Of a stretch of DNA of 64,000 nt, positions 30,950 to 40,559 are shown in pieces. The notes under the pieces are model-generated. The model saw only the letters and a list, made by a program, of their open reading frames with translations. It did no database searches and was not told the origin of the DNA. A program made the translations under genes and the position numbers. The first letter of the stretch is position 1, and the number at the start of each line of letters is the position of its first letter. The stretch is from Flavobacterium gelidilacus DSM 15343 (GTDB taxonomy: Bacteria > Bacteroidota > Bacteroidia > Flavobacteriales > Flavobacteriaceae). The stretch is from the NCBI RefSeq assembly GCF_000422685.1, contig NZ_KE383904.1, positions 72,257 to 136,256 of the forward strand, given 5' to 3'.

Positions 30950-30992
30950 AAAATTCCAAATTCCAAATATCTAAATTGGAGTTTGGAATTTT
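30950..30992. terminator. Bidirectional terminator between ctlX and a convergent gene
   Basis: AAAATTCCAAA (30950-30960) pairs with TTTGGAATTTT (30982-30992) around an inner TCCAA/TTGGA stem. It separates ctlX from the minus-strand gene ending at 31007. Confidence 0.7.
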
Positions 30993-31006
30993 TATTTTTT
31001 GGAATT

Positions 31007-32437
31007 TTATGAAGTTGTTTTCGCAATATTCCTTATCATTCCACCAAAAATAAAATAGTGAAACGGAACTAAACTATACCAATACAACCTTCCAAATAAA
31101 CCTTTGGGTCTAAAAGTCGCAATTTGGTGTAAAACATTGTTTTCATCAATTCTAAACTCTAACCAAGCTTCACCAGGCAAACGCATTTCAGCAAACAATA
31201 ACAATCTTTTTTCTTTTTTATCGGCTAATAAAACACGCCAAAAATCTAGAGAATCACCAGAGGCAATTTCATTTAAATGGGTTCGCCCTCTTTGCAAGCC
31301 AACACCACCGACTACTTTATCCATGAAACCTCTAATTTCCCAAAGCCAATTGCCATAATACCAACCTTTTTCACCACCAATAGACCAAATATTTTCTAAT
31401 ACTTTTTCTGGATTTTCAATTTGAATTGATTTCTCATCTTTTAAACAACCATAAGTTGGAACCTGAATGTAACCGCTTAAATCTTCTTTAAATCGACCAC
31501 TTACCAAGCTGTCTTTCCAACTTGAAACCACTAAATTTTGTTCAATTTTCAAAAAGGCTAATTTGATGGCTTCAACATACGAAATGGGTTGTACGTTTAA
31601 GATGTCGCGTAAACGATTGTCTTTACAAACAACTTCCATGCGCATGCTATCTACTAGATTTACAGCTAATTTATAAGATGTTGAGGTGACAAAATACAAC
31701 CAATAAGAAGATAGTTTTGGGGTCATAACCGGTATAGTATAGATCCAAAGTTTTATCTTTCTGGTCTTAGCATAGGAAAGCATCATTTGCTTGTAAGTAA
31801 TAATATCTGGTCCACCAATATCAAAGGAATCATCATAGCATTTTTCATTCAACATAACGCCAATTAAATACTGAATCACATCGCGTATAGCAATAGGTTG
31901 AGATTTTGTCAAAACCCATTTTGGAGTAATCATTAAAGGCAGTTTTTCGCACAAATCCCTAATAATTTCAAAAGAAGAACTTCCAGAGCCAACAATTATG
32001 GCAGCTCTTAAAACGGTAGTTTTAAAATTCCCTTCATATAAAATTTCTTCTACGTTTAACCTCGATTGCAAGTGTTTGGAAAGGGTGTCTTGGTTGACAA
32101 TTCCACTAAGATAAACAACTTGCTTTACACCAATTTCATCTAAATAAGTATTAAAATTTTTAGCGGCTTTAGATTCTAATTCATCAAATTTATCAGTAGA
32201 AGAGGACATAGAATGAATCAGGTAAAAAGCAACATCAAACTTAGCAGGGAGATTTTCAAGGGATGGTTCTTCTAAGAAGTCAAGTTCCCAGATAGTTATT
32301 TTGGCAAGCGTTGCGGCATCAAGTCCAAGTCTGTTTTTATTTCTTACACAACAGACCACTTCATGACCGTTGTTTAGTAATTCAGGTAAAAGTCTTTTGC
32401 CAACATAACCATTTGCACCAGTAAGAAGAATTCGCAT
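31007..32437 (-). CDS. NAD(P)-binding SDR-family protein with C-terminal DUF2867-like domain
   Basis: The 476-residue product opens with a Rossmann motif, LLTGANGYVGKRLLPELL, and resembles atypical short-chain dehydrogenases (NmrA/epimerase-like) through about residue 300: FYLIHSM, VVYLSGIV, TVLRAAIIVGSGSSSFEIIRD. The C-terminal 160 residues (VGGVGLQRGRTHLNEIASGDSLDFWRV, and EMRLPGEAWLEF) match the DUF2867 type often fused to this domain. The reaction is unknown. It stands alone on the minus strand. Confidence 0.85.
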   Translation of the reverse strand: MRILLTGANGYVGKRLLPELLNNGHEVVCCVRNKNRLGLDAATLAKITIWELDFLEEPSLENLPAKFDVAFYLIHSMSSSTDKFDELESKAAKNFNTYLDEIGVKQVVYLSGIVNQDTLSKHLQSRLNVEEILYEGNFKTTVLRAAIIVGSGSSSFEIIRDLCEKLPLMITPKWVLTKSQPIAIRDVIQYLIGVMLNEKCYDDSFDIGGPDIITYKQMMLSYAKTRKIKLWIYTIPVMTPKLSSYWLYFVTSTSYKLAVNLVDSMRMEVVCKDNRLRDILNVQPISYVEAIKLAFLKIEQNLVVSSWKDSLVSGRFKEDLSGYIQVPTYGCLKDEKSIQIENPEKVLENIWSIGGEKGWYYGNWLWEIRGFMDKVVGGVGLQRGRTHLNEIASGDSLDFWRVLLADKKEKRLLLFAEMRLPGEAWLEFRIDENNVLHQIATFRPKGLFGRLYWYSLVPFHYFIFGGMIRNIAKTTS

Positions 32438-32510
32438 TGTTTTTAAATTTTCTTAAAGTTAAGAAAAAAAAGAAATAATAGCGTTTGATTTAATAAAATT
32501 TGGCAATTGT

Positions 32511-33152
32511 TTACACACCTCTTACAATGCTCAAAATAGCACTTATAATGTATTGAATTCCAATAGCAATAGTTAAGAAGCCTACAATCCTAGAAATAGC
32601 AACAATTCCAGAGGCACCTAAGATTCTAGATAAAAAATAAGCACTTCTTAAGATTAAATAGATGCTCAAGGCAACCGCTAAAATAGCAAAACAAGAACTC
32701 AGAATTTCATAAGTAGTAATCATTTTGTCAGATTCTTTTAATTGCTGATAAAAAGCAATTAATAAAGACATGGATCCTGGACCAGCAAGCATTGGCATGG
32801 CTAAAGGAGTTAATGCAATATCACTTCTTTCTTGTGCTTCCTCTTCTGCTTTTTTATTAATTCCTTTGTTTTTACTGAATTTACCATTCAACAAGCCAAA
32901 ACCTGAATTAGTAATAATAATTCCACCAGCAATTTTTAAAGCAGTTATGGTAATTCCAAAAAAAGATAAAACATATTGTCCAACAAAAAAAGCAATCATT
33001 AAAATGATAAACACATTAATGGCTGTCCATAAAGAGGTCTTGGAAAGTTCACCTTTAGTGTATCCTTCAGTTAATCCTACAAATATAGGAACAGTTCCAA
33101 TAGGGTTTAAAACTGAAAATAATGCAGCAAATAAGAGTAAGAATACTTCCAT
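32511..33152 (-). CDS. MarC-family integral membrane protein
   Basis: The 213-residue product has six hydrophobic segments and the family start LFAALFSVLNPIGTVPIFVGLTEG. It also has KIAGGIIITNSGFGLL and LTPLAMPMLAGPGSM, with the conserved P-x-x-x-GPG region. MarC proteins were once linked to antibiotic resistance but have no proven transport function. A CAAATGTA at 33165-33172 (minus-strand TACATTTG) is a likely -7 box. Confidence 0.92.
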   Translation of the reverse strand: MEVFLLLFAALFSVLNPIGTVPIFVGLTEGYTKGELSKTSLWTAINVFIILMIAFFVGQYVLSFFGITITALKIAGGIIITNSGFGLLNGKFSKNKGINKKAEEEAQERSDIALTPLAMPMLAGPGSMSLLIAFYQQLKESDKMITTYEILSSCFAILAVALSIYLILRSAYFLSRILGASGIVAISRIVGFLTIAIGIQYIISAILSIVRGV

Positions 33153-33205
33153 TTATTTTTTTTACAAATGTAGTATAAATAGTTTTATTTCGTTTTATTA
33201 AAACA

Positions 33206-33628
33206 TTAATTTATGAATTCGTAAGGTTGTTTCATTTTTTGATTGTCAACTTTATTCATGAATTCCTTTATTTTTTTGACATTTTTTGAAGTATCAATGC
33301 TTATAAAATGATGATCAATGTGGAAGGTAATCAAATTACCAGGTTTAAAAACCACTAGTTTATAAAAAGGGATGACTAAGGCATAAACTTCTAATTGCGA
33401 TTGAAAACCAATTATAATTCCATTAGGTCTTATCTCTACATTAGCGTGTTTTGTCGCGTTGTTTTTGTTTAAAATCAATCCGATTTCCTGACTAGCTTTT
33501 GTGATCAGTAATCTCGGTGAACCAACCCCTCTCAGTTTTATGTTTTCTAGAAGTCCGAAAGGTTTTCCCACTAAATCATTAATGGTTTTCTTGATTTTTT
33601 TGTCGTTGTGTGAAATGTTAAAAAGCAT
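33206..33628 (-). CDS. Conserved-looking hypothetical protein
   Basis: I do not recognise this 140-residue product. It starts MLFNISHNDKKIKKTINDLVG, has no signal peptide and no clear membrane segment. The central part alternates hydrophobic and polar residues as in a beta-rich fold (VEIRPNGIIIGFQSQLEVYALVIPFYKLVVF), and the C-terminus is lysine-rich. Codon use is like its neighbours. It lies upstream of the MarC gene on the same strand with a 53-bp gap, so they might share a transcript. Confidence 0.7.
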   Translation of the reverse strand: MLFNISHNDKKIKKTINDLVGKPFGLLENIKLRGVGSPRLLITKASQEIGLILNKNNATKHANVEIRPNGIIIGFQSQLEVYALVIPFYKLVVFKPGNLITFHIDHHFISIDTSKNVKKIKEFMNKVDNQKMKQPYEFIN

Positions 33629-33700
33629 TTTTATTTAAAATTAATTATAAAATTAAAGTTAAATACAACAGTTAGGAAATATTTATAAATTGTTTATTCG

Positions 33701-33708
33701 TATTTTTG
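33701..33708 (+). promoter_or_regulatory. -7 box before the CoA-binding protein gene
   Basis: TATTTTTG at 33701-33708 fits TAnnTTTG, 18 bp before the ATG. Confidence 0.5.
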
Positions 33709-33726
33709 TGCCATTAAAAAACAGAT

Positions 33727-34086
33727 ATGAAAAAGACATTAGTAATTGGAGCCTCAACAAATCCAGAAAGATATAGTTTTAAAGCCATTAATAGTTTAGT
33801 AGAACACAACCATACGGTAGTAGCAATTGGTCAAAAAGTTGGCGAAGTAGCTGGAGTAACTATTCAAGCAAAAGCAATTCCTGCAACAAAAATACATACT
33901 GTTTCTTTGTACCTTAATGCAGTAGCTCAAAGAGATTATTACAATTACATTATTGGTTTAACGCCAAAAAGAGTTTTGTTTAATCCAGGTACAGAAAACC
34001 CTGAATTTTATCAATTGCTTAAAGCAAACAGCATTAAATATGAAGAAGCTTGTACCTTAGTTTTACTTTCTACGAATCAATATTAA
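33727..34086 (+). CDS. CoA-binding domain protein (YccU/DUF-type single domain)
   Basis: The 119-residue product is a lone Rossmann CoA-binding domain: KKTLVIGASTNPERYSFKAINSLVEHNHTVVAIG at the N-terminus and VLFNPGTENPEF in the middle. Such one-domain proteins bind CoA in structures but have no settled function. Its last 24 bases overlap, tail to tail, the end of the symporter gene on the other strand. Confidence 0.85.
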   Translation: MKKTLVIGASTNPERYSFKAINSLVEHNHTVVAIGQKVGEVAGVTIQAKAIPATKIHTVSLYLNAVAQRDYYNYIIGLTPKRVLFNPGTENPEFYQLLKANSIKYEEACTLVLLSTNQY

Positions 34087-35505
34087 GCCAAGGAAAGTTA
34101 AAAAACCATTTACCATTAAGATTTCAAAGCCAAAGGTGTAATTAAACCAAACTTCACCGTAAGCATTTAATAAAAGAGAGATTAGTACAGCTAGTATAGC
34201 TACAATAGGTACTAATTTGTCTTTTACATTCCATTTGGTAAATAACCCAAAACTGTATAGTCCTAGTAAAGGACCATAAGTGAATCCTGCGAATTTTAAT
34301 ACTTTGTCAATGATGCTTACATCATTAAATCCATATTTGAAAACCATTATAACAAGTATGGAAATCACCACAAATAGCAAGTGAATTTTCTTTCTAACGG
34401 CAACTTGTTTTGCAGCGTCGTATCTTTTCTCAATATTCAAAATATCAATACTAAAAGATGTAGTTAAAGAAGTTAATGCACTGTCTGCAGATGAAAAAGC
34501 AGCAGCTATAAGGCCAAGAATAAAACTAAAAGCAACTACAACGCCAAGATAATTGTTAGCTAAAACAGCAAACAATTGATCTTTGTGAGCATCAATTCCG
34601 TTTTTCAAAGCGTATTCTGTAAATAACAACCCTAATACTAAGAATAGAAAGTTTACAAAGGTTAAGACAATCGTAAACCAAAACATATTCTTTTGGGCAT
34701 CTTTTAAACTTTTACAAGTTAAATTTTTCTGCATCATATCTTGGTCTAAACCTGTCATCACAATTGCAATAAAAGCACCTGAGAAAAATTGTTTCCAAAA
34801 ATATTTTGGCGAACTTAAATCGTCAAAGAAAAAGGTCTTAGAAAAATCACTATCAGCAACATAAGATGAGATAGAAGAAATATTCAAGCCTAAATCTTGA
34901 GAAACAACGACAATACAAATCACAACCGAAACTAACATGAACAAGGTCTGTAAAGTATCAGTCCAAATAATGGTTTTTATGCCTGATTTATTAGTGTAAA
35001 CCCAAATTAAGAAAATTATAGAAGTAACGGTTATCCAATACGGAATACCAAGCGGTTCAAAAACTAAAGTTTGCAAAACATCAGCCACTAATAAAAGCCT
35101 TAAGTTCGACCCAACAGTTCTTGAAACGATAAAAAACCAAGCCCCAGTTTTATAAGAGTAATTTCCAAAACGTTCATCTAAATAAGTATAGATAGAGGTC
35201 AATTGTAATTTATAATATAAAGGAAGTAGTACAGTGGCAATAATAAAATAACCTAAAATATATCCAATTACAATTTGAAAGTAAGCAAATTGAGCGGCTT
35301 CCACTTTTCCAGGAACAGAAATAAAGGTCACACCAGAAAGTGAAGCTCCAATCATTCCAAAAGCTACCAAATACCAAGGAGATTGTCGGTTGGCTTTAAA
35401 AAAAGTATCATTATTTTCTTCTGATTTTCTTCCTGTAAAGTACGAAAACAAAATAAGTACAGTAAAATAAGCAAGTACAAGAAGTAAAATGGATATAGGT
35501 TGCAT
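34063..35505 (-). CDS. Sodium:solute symporter (SSS family)
   Basis: The 480-residue product has about 13 hydrophobic segments typical of the SSS family. It has YFTGRKSEENNDTFFKANRQSPWYLVAFGMIGASLSGVTFISVPG near the N-terminus, YLDERFG, and AFSSADSALTSLTTSFSIDIL in the core, where the sodium-site serines lie. The substrate is unknown. I use the ATG at 35505; a GTG at 35523 lies in the promoter box (TATTTTTG on the minus strand, 35523-35530). Confidence 0.92.
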   Translation of the reverse strand: MQPISILLLVLAYFTVLILFSYFTGRKSEENNDTFFKANRQSPWYLVAFGMIGASLSGVTFISVPGKVEAAQFAYFQIVIGYILGYFIIATVLLPLYYKLQLTSIYTYLDERFGNYSYKTGAWFFIVSRTVGSNLRLLLVADVLQTLVFEPLGIPYWITVTSIIFLIWVYTNKSGIKTIIWTDTLQTLFMLVSVVICIVVVSQDLGLNISSISSYVADSDFSKTFFFDDLSSPKYFWKQFFSGAFIAIVMTGLDQDMMQKNLTCKSLKDAQKNMFWFTIVLTFVNFLFLVLGLLFTEYALKNGIDAHKDQLFAVLANNYLGVVVAFSFILGLIAAAFSSADSALTSLTTSFSIDILNIEKRYDAAKQVAVRKKIHLLFVVISILVIMVFKYGFNDVSIIDKVLKFAGFTYGPLLGLYSFGLFTKWNVKDKLVPIVAILAVLISLLLNAYGEVWFNYTFGFEILMVNGFLTFLGLILIRRK

Positions 35506-35522
35506 GGGGTTAGTTTTTTGCA

Positions 35523-35577
35523 CAAAAATAATAGAATAAAATTAAGTACAAATTTTTTATTGAAATAACTATATTTG
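35523..35577. promoter_or_regulatory. Divergent -7 boxes for the symporter (-) and recR (+)
   Basis: CAAAAATA at 35523-35530 reads TATTTTTG on the minus strand. TATATTTG at 35570-35577 lies on the plus strand, 6 bp before the recR ATG. Both fit TAnnTTTG, and the recR transcript would have an extremely short leader or none. Confidence 0.5.
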
Positions 35578-35583
35578 TAACGT

Positions 35584-36204
35584 ATGGAATTATCATCAAA
35601 GAAATTAGAAAAGGCCGTAAATGAAATGGCTCAATTGCCCGGAATAGGGAAACGAACAGCCTTGCGCTTAGTCCTTCATTTATTAAAACAACCCAAAGAA
35701 CAAACGCAGTTTTTAACCGAAGCCTTGCAACACATGCGTCTAGAAATTAAGTTTTGCAACAATTGCAATACTTTGTCGGATAATGATGTTTGTGATATTT
35801 GTTTAAATCCAAAAAGAGATAAATCTATAATTTGTGTGGTGGAAGACATTCGAGATGTAATGGCTATCGAAAACACAGGTTTATACAAAGGATTATACCA
35901 TGTTTTAGGAGGTAGAATTTCACCAATAGATGGAGTTGGTCCCTCACAATTAAGTATTTTTCCTATTGTAGAAAAAGTAAAATTAGGAGAAGTAAAAGAG
36001 TTGATTTTTGCCTTAAGTTCAACCATGGAAGGCGATACCACAAATTTCTACATCTACAAACAAATTCAAGACTATCAAATTAATGTCTCAACAATTGCAC
36101 GAGGAATAGCTATTGGAGACGAACTAGAATATACAGATGAAGTAACACTTGGAAGAAGTTTATTACACAGAATTCCATTTGAAATGTCCATAAAAAACGT
36201 TTAA
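35584..36204 (+). CDS. recR: Recombination protein RecR
   Basis: RecR works with RecF and RecO to load RecA at gaps. The 206-residue product has the helix-hairpin-helix [17 protein letters not shown], the zinc finger CNNC..(12)..CDIC at about residues 58-76, and a Toprim domain starting [38 protein letters not shown]. Length is normal. It is divergent from the symporter, and the polysaccharide locus begins 70 bp downstream. Confidence 0.97.
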   Translation: MELSSKKLEKAVNEMAQLPGIGKRTALRLVLHLLKQPKEQTQFLTEALQHMRLEIKFCNNCNTLSDNDVCDICLNPKRDKSIICVVEDIRDVMAIENTGLYKGLYHVLGGRISPIDGVGPSQLSIFPIVEKVKLGEVKELIFALSSTMEGDTTNFYIYKQIQDYQINVSTIARGIAIGDELEYTDEVTLGRSLLHRIPFEMSIKNV

Positions 36205-36248
36205 CAGTTTAATAGTGTTATATTTATTACTCTTTTAAAGGTTTTGTT

Positions 36249-36256
36249 TATATTTG
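36249..36256 (+). promoter_or_regulatory. -7 box at the start of the polysaccharide locus
   Basis: TATATTTG at 36249-36256 lies 18 bp before the export lipoprotein gene. The -33 element is weak. Confidence 0.5.
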
Positions 36257-36274
36257 CCTACTAATTTCTAAGGA

Positions 36275-37063
36275 ATGAGAATTTTAAAGTTTTTTATACT
36301 ATTTATTGTCGCAACATCATTGTTTTCGTGTATTCCAAACAAAGATTTGATTTATCTTCAAGATTATGGAAATAAACCAGAAGGAATCACAATAAATGAA
36401 TTTGATGCTAAGCCTTATAGAGTTCAAGTCAACGATATTTTAAGTATAAATATAAAAGCATTAGACCCAAAACTAGTTGCTATGTTTAGTGCGTCATCAC
36501 AGTCAAATCAGATGCCAAGTCCACAAACTATATATTTTTCTGGATATAATGTAAACCAACACGGCAATATTAGAATTCCAGTTTTAGGAGAAATTAATGT
36601 TTTAGGATTTACAATAGAAGAAATAAGAGCCGCTGTAGAAAAGAAATTAACAGATGAATATTTTACAGCAGAAGCTAGAATTTTTGTTACCGTAAAGTTA
36701 GCTGGTTTTAATTATACAATCAACGGAGAAATAGCAAAGCCAGGAACTCAAGTGTTGTTTCAAGAAAAGGTTACGATTCTAGAAGCTATTGCCAATGCGG
36801 GTGATATAAATCTAACAGGTAATAGAAAAGAAGTCCAAATATTAAGAAAACAACCGCATGGTTTTGAAATGTTTTCACTAGATTTAACAGACGCAACTAT
36901 TGTAAATTCACCTAATTTTTACATTCAGCCTAATGATTACATTATTGTGAAACCATTGAGACAAAAATCATGGGGAACAGGAACAACTGGTATACAAACA
37001 CTGGGTACAATAATTACAGCCTTATCTTTAGTTACAACTACAATTTTATTGATTAGAAATTAA
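36275..37063 (+). CDS. Polysaccharide export outer membrane lipoprotein (Wza-like)
   Basis: The 262-residue product has a lipoprotein signal with the lipobox LFSC (Cys19). A Poly_export domain follows (YRVQVNDILSINIKALDP, then HGNIRIPVLGEINVLGFTIEEIRAAVEKKL), then SLBB-type repeats (FNYTINGEIAKPGTQVLF). The C-terminus ends in a hydrophobic segment (about 238-260) instead of a long amphipathic helix, which is typical of Bacteroidota members. It forms the outer part of a capsule or polysaccharide exporter together with the Wzc-type protein 2 bp downstream. Confidence 0.93.
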   Translation: MRILKFFILFIVATSLFSCIPNKDLIYLQDYGNKPEGITINEFDAKPYRVQVNDILSINIKALDPKLVAMFSASSQSNQMPSPQTIYFSGYNVNQHGNIRIPVLGEINVLGFTIEEIRAAVEKKLTDEYFTAEARIFVTVKLAGFNYTINGEIAKPGTQVLFQEKVTILEAIANAGDINLTGNRKEVQILRKQPHGFEMFSLDLTDATIVNSPNFYIQPNDYIIVKPLRQKSWGTGTTGIQTLGTIITALSLVTTTILLIRN

Positions 37064-37065
37064 CC

Positions 37066-39504
37066 ATGTTAGATATAAAAGATTTTAATATTTTAGAAAC
37101 CCAAAACACCTTTGACTTCAAGGGTTTTTTGTCAAAGTTAATAAGCTATTGGAAGTGGTTTATCTTGTGTTTAATTTTAACGTTTACAGTTGCCTACCAA
37201 GTAAATATCCGTAAAGAAAAGATTTACGGAATGGAGACTTTAATAGTTGTCAAAGATGAAAACAACCAACTTTTTTCATCAAGCACAAGTTTGGTGTTTA
37301 ATTGGGGCGGAACATCAGATAAAGTACAAACCGTAATTACTACATTAAAATCAAGATCACACAATGAGGTTGTTATTAAAGAGTTACAGTTTTATATAAA
37401 TTACCTTAAACAGGGGGAGTTTAGTCTTCAAGATGCTTATGGAGAAACACCATTTAAAGTTATTATAGATGAAAATAAAGGACAAATTGCCAATCAATTA
37501 CTTAAGATAAAGTTTTTAAATCAAAATCAAATTGAACTCTCAACCACTTTTGAGAACTCTATAGCTAATTTATATCATTATGCTGACAACACTAATAGCA
37601 GTACTAAAGTGCCTATTGGTGATTTTGTAAAAACGTTCAACATAAATGAAAAAATTGAACTGCCTTTTTTAAGTTTTAAAGTAACCCAAGATTTGATGAA
37701 TCTTAACAATCTAAAGCAAGAATATTTCATTAAGTTTTCAGATTTTAATGGAACAGTTGCGGGGTATAGAAACGTAGATGTTGAAGCAGACATTAAAGGA
37801 GGTTCGATTATTAAAATTGCAAAAGCAGGAACAAATAAAGCTAGATTAGTTGATTTTCTTAACGCAACGGTTACTACTTTAAAAAGACGCCAATTAGAGA
37901 GTAAAAACCAATTTGCAACCAACACCATTAGGTTCATTGACAGCACACTGATTGATGTTGAAAAACAAATGAATCAAGCGGAAGGAGATCTTAAGGACTT
38001 TAGAAGAGATAAAAATGTATATATGCTTGAAGGCGGTGGAGAAGCATTAACATCAAAATTATCTGAGTATGATGTAGAAAAAGATATTGTCAATAGAAAA
38101 ATTGCCTATTATAATTTACTAAAAAATTACCTAGAAAAAAACAACGATTATTCAAAATTACCAGCTCCTTCAGTAGCCGGAATTGAAGATCCAAATATTA
38201 TAGGCAATGTGTCCAGATTAATTGAACTTTCTGCGGAGCGATCTGAATTAGCCTACTCGGTTAAAAATGACAAGATGTTTGCCGAATTCGATGTGCAAAT
38301 GGAATCCGTTAAAAAGGTATTGCTAAATAATATTGCCAGTTCAAAAAGTGCCTTACAAATTGATTTGTCACTACTTTCGAGTAATATTAATACAGCAGAA
38401 AGCACTATTAGTCAATTACCCGATCAGCAGCAAGACCTAATAAAATTTACCCGAAAATTCAATCTTAAAGATAATATATATACTACATTCCTTGAGAAAA
38501 GAGCAGAGGCAAATATTATAAAAGCCTCTAATTTATCAGATGTTGATTTTATTGATCCAGCTAAAGATGTGGGCGATGGTTTAATTGGACCTAAAACAAG
38601 TGTGAACTATATTTTAGCCTTGTTACTCGGTTTAGGAATTCCTTTTATCGTGGTCTTTGTTAAAACGTTGTTGGACAATTCAATAAATACAACAGAAGAC
38701 ATTGAAAAACTAACAAAAATTCCAATAATTGGAGTTATCGGTAATAATAAGGACAATGGAAATTTAGCTGTTTTTGAAAAATCTAATTCTACATTATCAG
38801 AATCATTTAGAGGCATAAGGTCATCTCTTCAATTTATATATAAGAAACAAAAAATAGAAGGGCCTAAAATAGTAATGCTAACTTCATCAATTAGTGGAGA
38901 AGGAAAGACTTTTTGTACCATGAATTTGGCAACTGTTTTTGCGATGAGTAGTAAAAAAACAGTAATAGTTGGTTTAGATTTAAGAAAACCAAAACTATTT
39001 GATGATTTTAAAATAGATAATATTATTGGTTCAGTGAATTATTTAATTGGACAAAAAACATTAGATGAAATAATTCAGAAAACACATATTCCTAACCTTG
39101 ATTTGATTACATCAGGACCAGTGCCTCCTAATCCAGCTGAGCTTATTATAAGTGAATCAATGAAAGAAATGATTGAAGAACTTAAACTAAAATATGATTA
39201 TATAATTTTAGATACACCACCTGTTGGACTTGTAGCAGATGCACTTGAGTTAGCTCAATATTGTGATGCAACACTCTATGTAGTTCGCCAAGGAGTCACT
39301 AAGAAAGGGATGTTATCTGTTGTCAATGAAAAACACAAAAGAGGTGAATTGCATAATATAAGTATAATTCTTAATGATTTTCTTAACGAGTCAAAATATG
39401 GTTATGGGTATAACTATAAACATGGATATGGAGCTTATGGAGAGGATTACAAAGAATCAAAAAAGAAAAACAAATTCTTAAATTGGTTTAGAAAAAAACA
39501 ATAA
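37066..39504 (+). CDS. Wzc-type chain-length regulator and tyrosine autokinase
   Basis: The 812-residue inner membrane protein has two membrane segments (about 30-50 and 512-532) flanking a periplasmic Wzz domain with coiled coils. The cytoplasmic BY-kinase carries Walker A SSISGEGKT (about 607-615), Walker A' VGLDLRKPKL and Walker B YIILDTPPVG. A tyrosine-rich C-terminal cluster (YGYGYNYKHGYGAYGEDY) is the autophosphorylation target in this family. It controls polymer length together with the Wza-like protein. The next gene starts directly at its stop. Confidence 0.95.
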   Translation: MLDIKDFNILETQNTFDFKGFLSKLISYWKWFILCLILTFTVAYQVNIRKEKIYGMETLIVVKDENNQLFSSSTSLVFNWGGTSDKVQTVITTLKSRSHNEVVIKELQFYINYLKQGEFSLQDAYGETPFKVIIDENKGQIANQLLKIKFLNQNQIELSTTFENSIANLYHYADNTNSSTKVPIGDFVKTFNINEKIELPFLSFKVTQDLMNLNNLKQEYFIKFSDFNGTVAGYRNVDVEADIKGGSIIKIAKAGTNKARLVDFLNATVTTLKRRQLESKNQFATNTIRFIDSTLIDVEKQMNQAEGDLKDFRRDKNVYMLEGGGEALTSKLSEYDVEKDIVNRKIAYYNLLKNYLEKNNDYSKLPAPSVAGIEDPNIIGNVSRLIELSAERSELAYSVKNDKMFAEFDVQMESVKKVLLNNIASSKSALQIDLSLLSSNINTAESTISQLPDQQQDLIKFTRKFNLKDNIYTTFLEKRAEANIIKASNLSDVDFIDPAKDVGDGLIGPKTSVNYILALLLGLGIPFIVVFVKTLLDNSINTTEDIEKLTKIPIIGVIGNNKDNGNLAVFEKSNSTLSESFRGIRSSLQFIYKKQKIEGPKIVMLTSSISGEGKTFCTMNLATVFAMSSKKTVIVGLDLRKPKLFDDFKIDNIIGSVNYLIGQKTLDEIIQKTHIPNLDLITSGPVPPNPAELIISESMKEMIEELKLKYDYIILDTPPVGLVADALELAQYCDATLYVVRQGVTKKGMLSVVNEKHKRGELHNISIILNDFLNESKYGYGYNYKHGYGAYGEDYKESKKKNKFLNWFRKKQ

Positions 39505-40488
39505 ATGGAAATTTTAACAAACAAAAAAATACTTATTACAGGTGGAGCCGGATTTATAGGTTCTAATTTATGCGAGTACTTTTTAGCTAATAATAACAAT
39601 GTTACTTGTCTAGATAATTTTGCGACAGGACATAGACACAATATTGAAAAATTCAAGGCAAATCCAAATTTCACTTTAATTGAAGGGGATATTAGGGATT
39701 TAGATACTTGTAAAAAAGCGGTAGAAGGGATAGATTATGTTCTGCATCAAGCGGCTTTGGGTAGTGTTCCACGTTCCCTTAAAGATCCAATTACTTCAAA
39801 TGATGTGAATGTGTCTGGATTTTTAAACATGTTAGTGGCTGCTAGGGATGGAAATGTAAAACGTTTTGTTTACGCAGCAAGTTCTTCAACTTACGGAGAC
39901 TCAAAAGGATTGCCGAAAGTAGAAGACGTTATTGGAAAACCATTATCTCCTTATGCTATTACTAAATATGTTAACGAATTATATGCTACAATTTTTAGTT
40001 CAACTTATGGATTAGAGACTATCGGATTGCGTTATTTTAATGTTTTTGGAAGAAACCAAGACCCAAATGGAGCTTATGCAGCCGTTATTCCTAAATTTGT
40101 ATCGCAATTTATCAATCATGAAAGTCCAGTGATTAATGGAGACGGAATGTTTTCAAGAGACTTTACCTACATTGACAATGTGATTCAAATGAATGAAAAA
40201 GCTTTGTTAACTTCAAATCCAGAGGCTATAAATACAGTTTATAACACAGCTTTTGGGGATAGAACAACGCTAAATGATTTAATAAATTATCTAAAAGAGT
40301 TTTTATCAGAATTTGATGCAGAAATTGCAAATGTTGAGGTTATATATGGTCCAAATAGAGCAGGAGATATACCTCATTCATTAGCAAGCATAGATAAAGC
40401 AAAAGAATTATTAGGCTACAGTCCAAAGTATTCCATGAGAGAAGGGTTAAAAGAAGCAGTTGCTTGGTATTGGGAGAATTTGAAGTAA
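39505..40488 (+). CDS. NAD-dependent sugar-nucleotide epimerase (WbpP/TviC-like)
   Basis: The 327-residue extended SDR has the NAD motif TGGAGFIGSNL, the catalytic serines in AASSSTYGDS and the YxxxK pair in YAITKYVNE. The segment HQAALGSVPRSLKDP is typical of UDP-GlcNAc/GalNAc C4-epimerases of the WbpP/TviC group. TviC-like enzymes usually partner a TviB/WbpO-type dehydrogenase, and one lies at 42.8 kb. Its start abuts the stop of the kinase gene. Sugar specificity is inferred. Confidence 0.88.
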   Translation: MEILTNKKILITGGAGFIGSNLCEYFLANNNNVTCLDNFATGHRHNIEKFKANPNFTLIEGDIRDLDTCKKAVEGIDYVLHQAALGSVPRSLKDPITSNDVNVSGFLNMLVAARDGNVKRFVYAASSSTYGDSKGLPKVEDVIGKPLSPYAITKYVNELYATIFSSTYGLETIGLRYFNVFGRNQDPNGAYAAVIPKFVSQFINHESPVINGDGMFSRDFTYIDNVIQMNEKALLTSNPEAINTVYNTAFGDRTTLNDLINYLKEFLSEFDAEIANVEVIYGPNRAGDIPHSLASIDKAKELLGYSPKYSMREGLKEAVAWYWENLK

Positions 40489-40497
40489 TTTGTGGTT

Positions 40498-40556
40498 GAT
40501 AGGTGATAGGTAATAGGTGATAGGTGAATGGGAGAAGAGGAGAAAAGGAGAAGAGG
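40498..40556. repeat. Heptamer and octamer tandem repeats
   Basis: GATAGGT occurs at 40498, 40505 and 40519, with AATAGGT at 40512 and a degenerate GAATGGG at 40526. AGAAGAGG, AGAAAAGG and AGAAGAGG follow at 40533-40556. The array begins 10 bp after the epimerase stop codon. Confidence 0.85.
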
Positions 40557-40559
40557 AGA

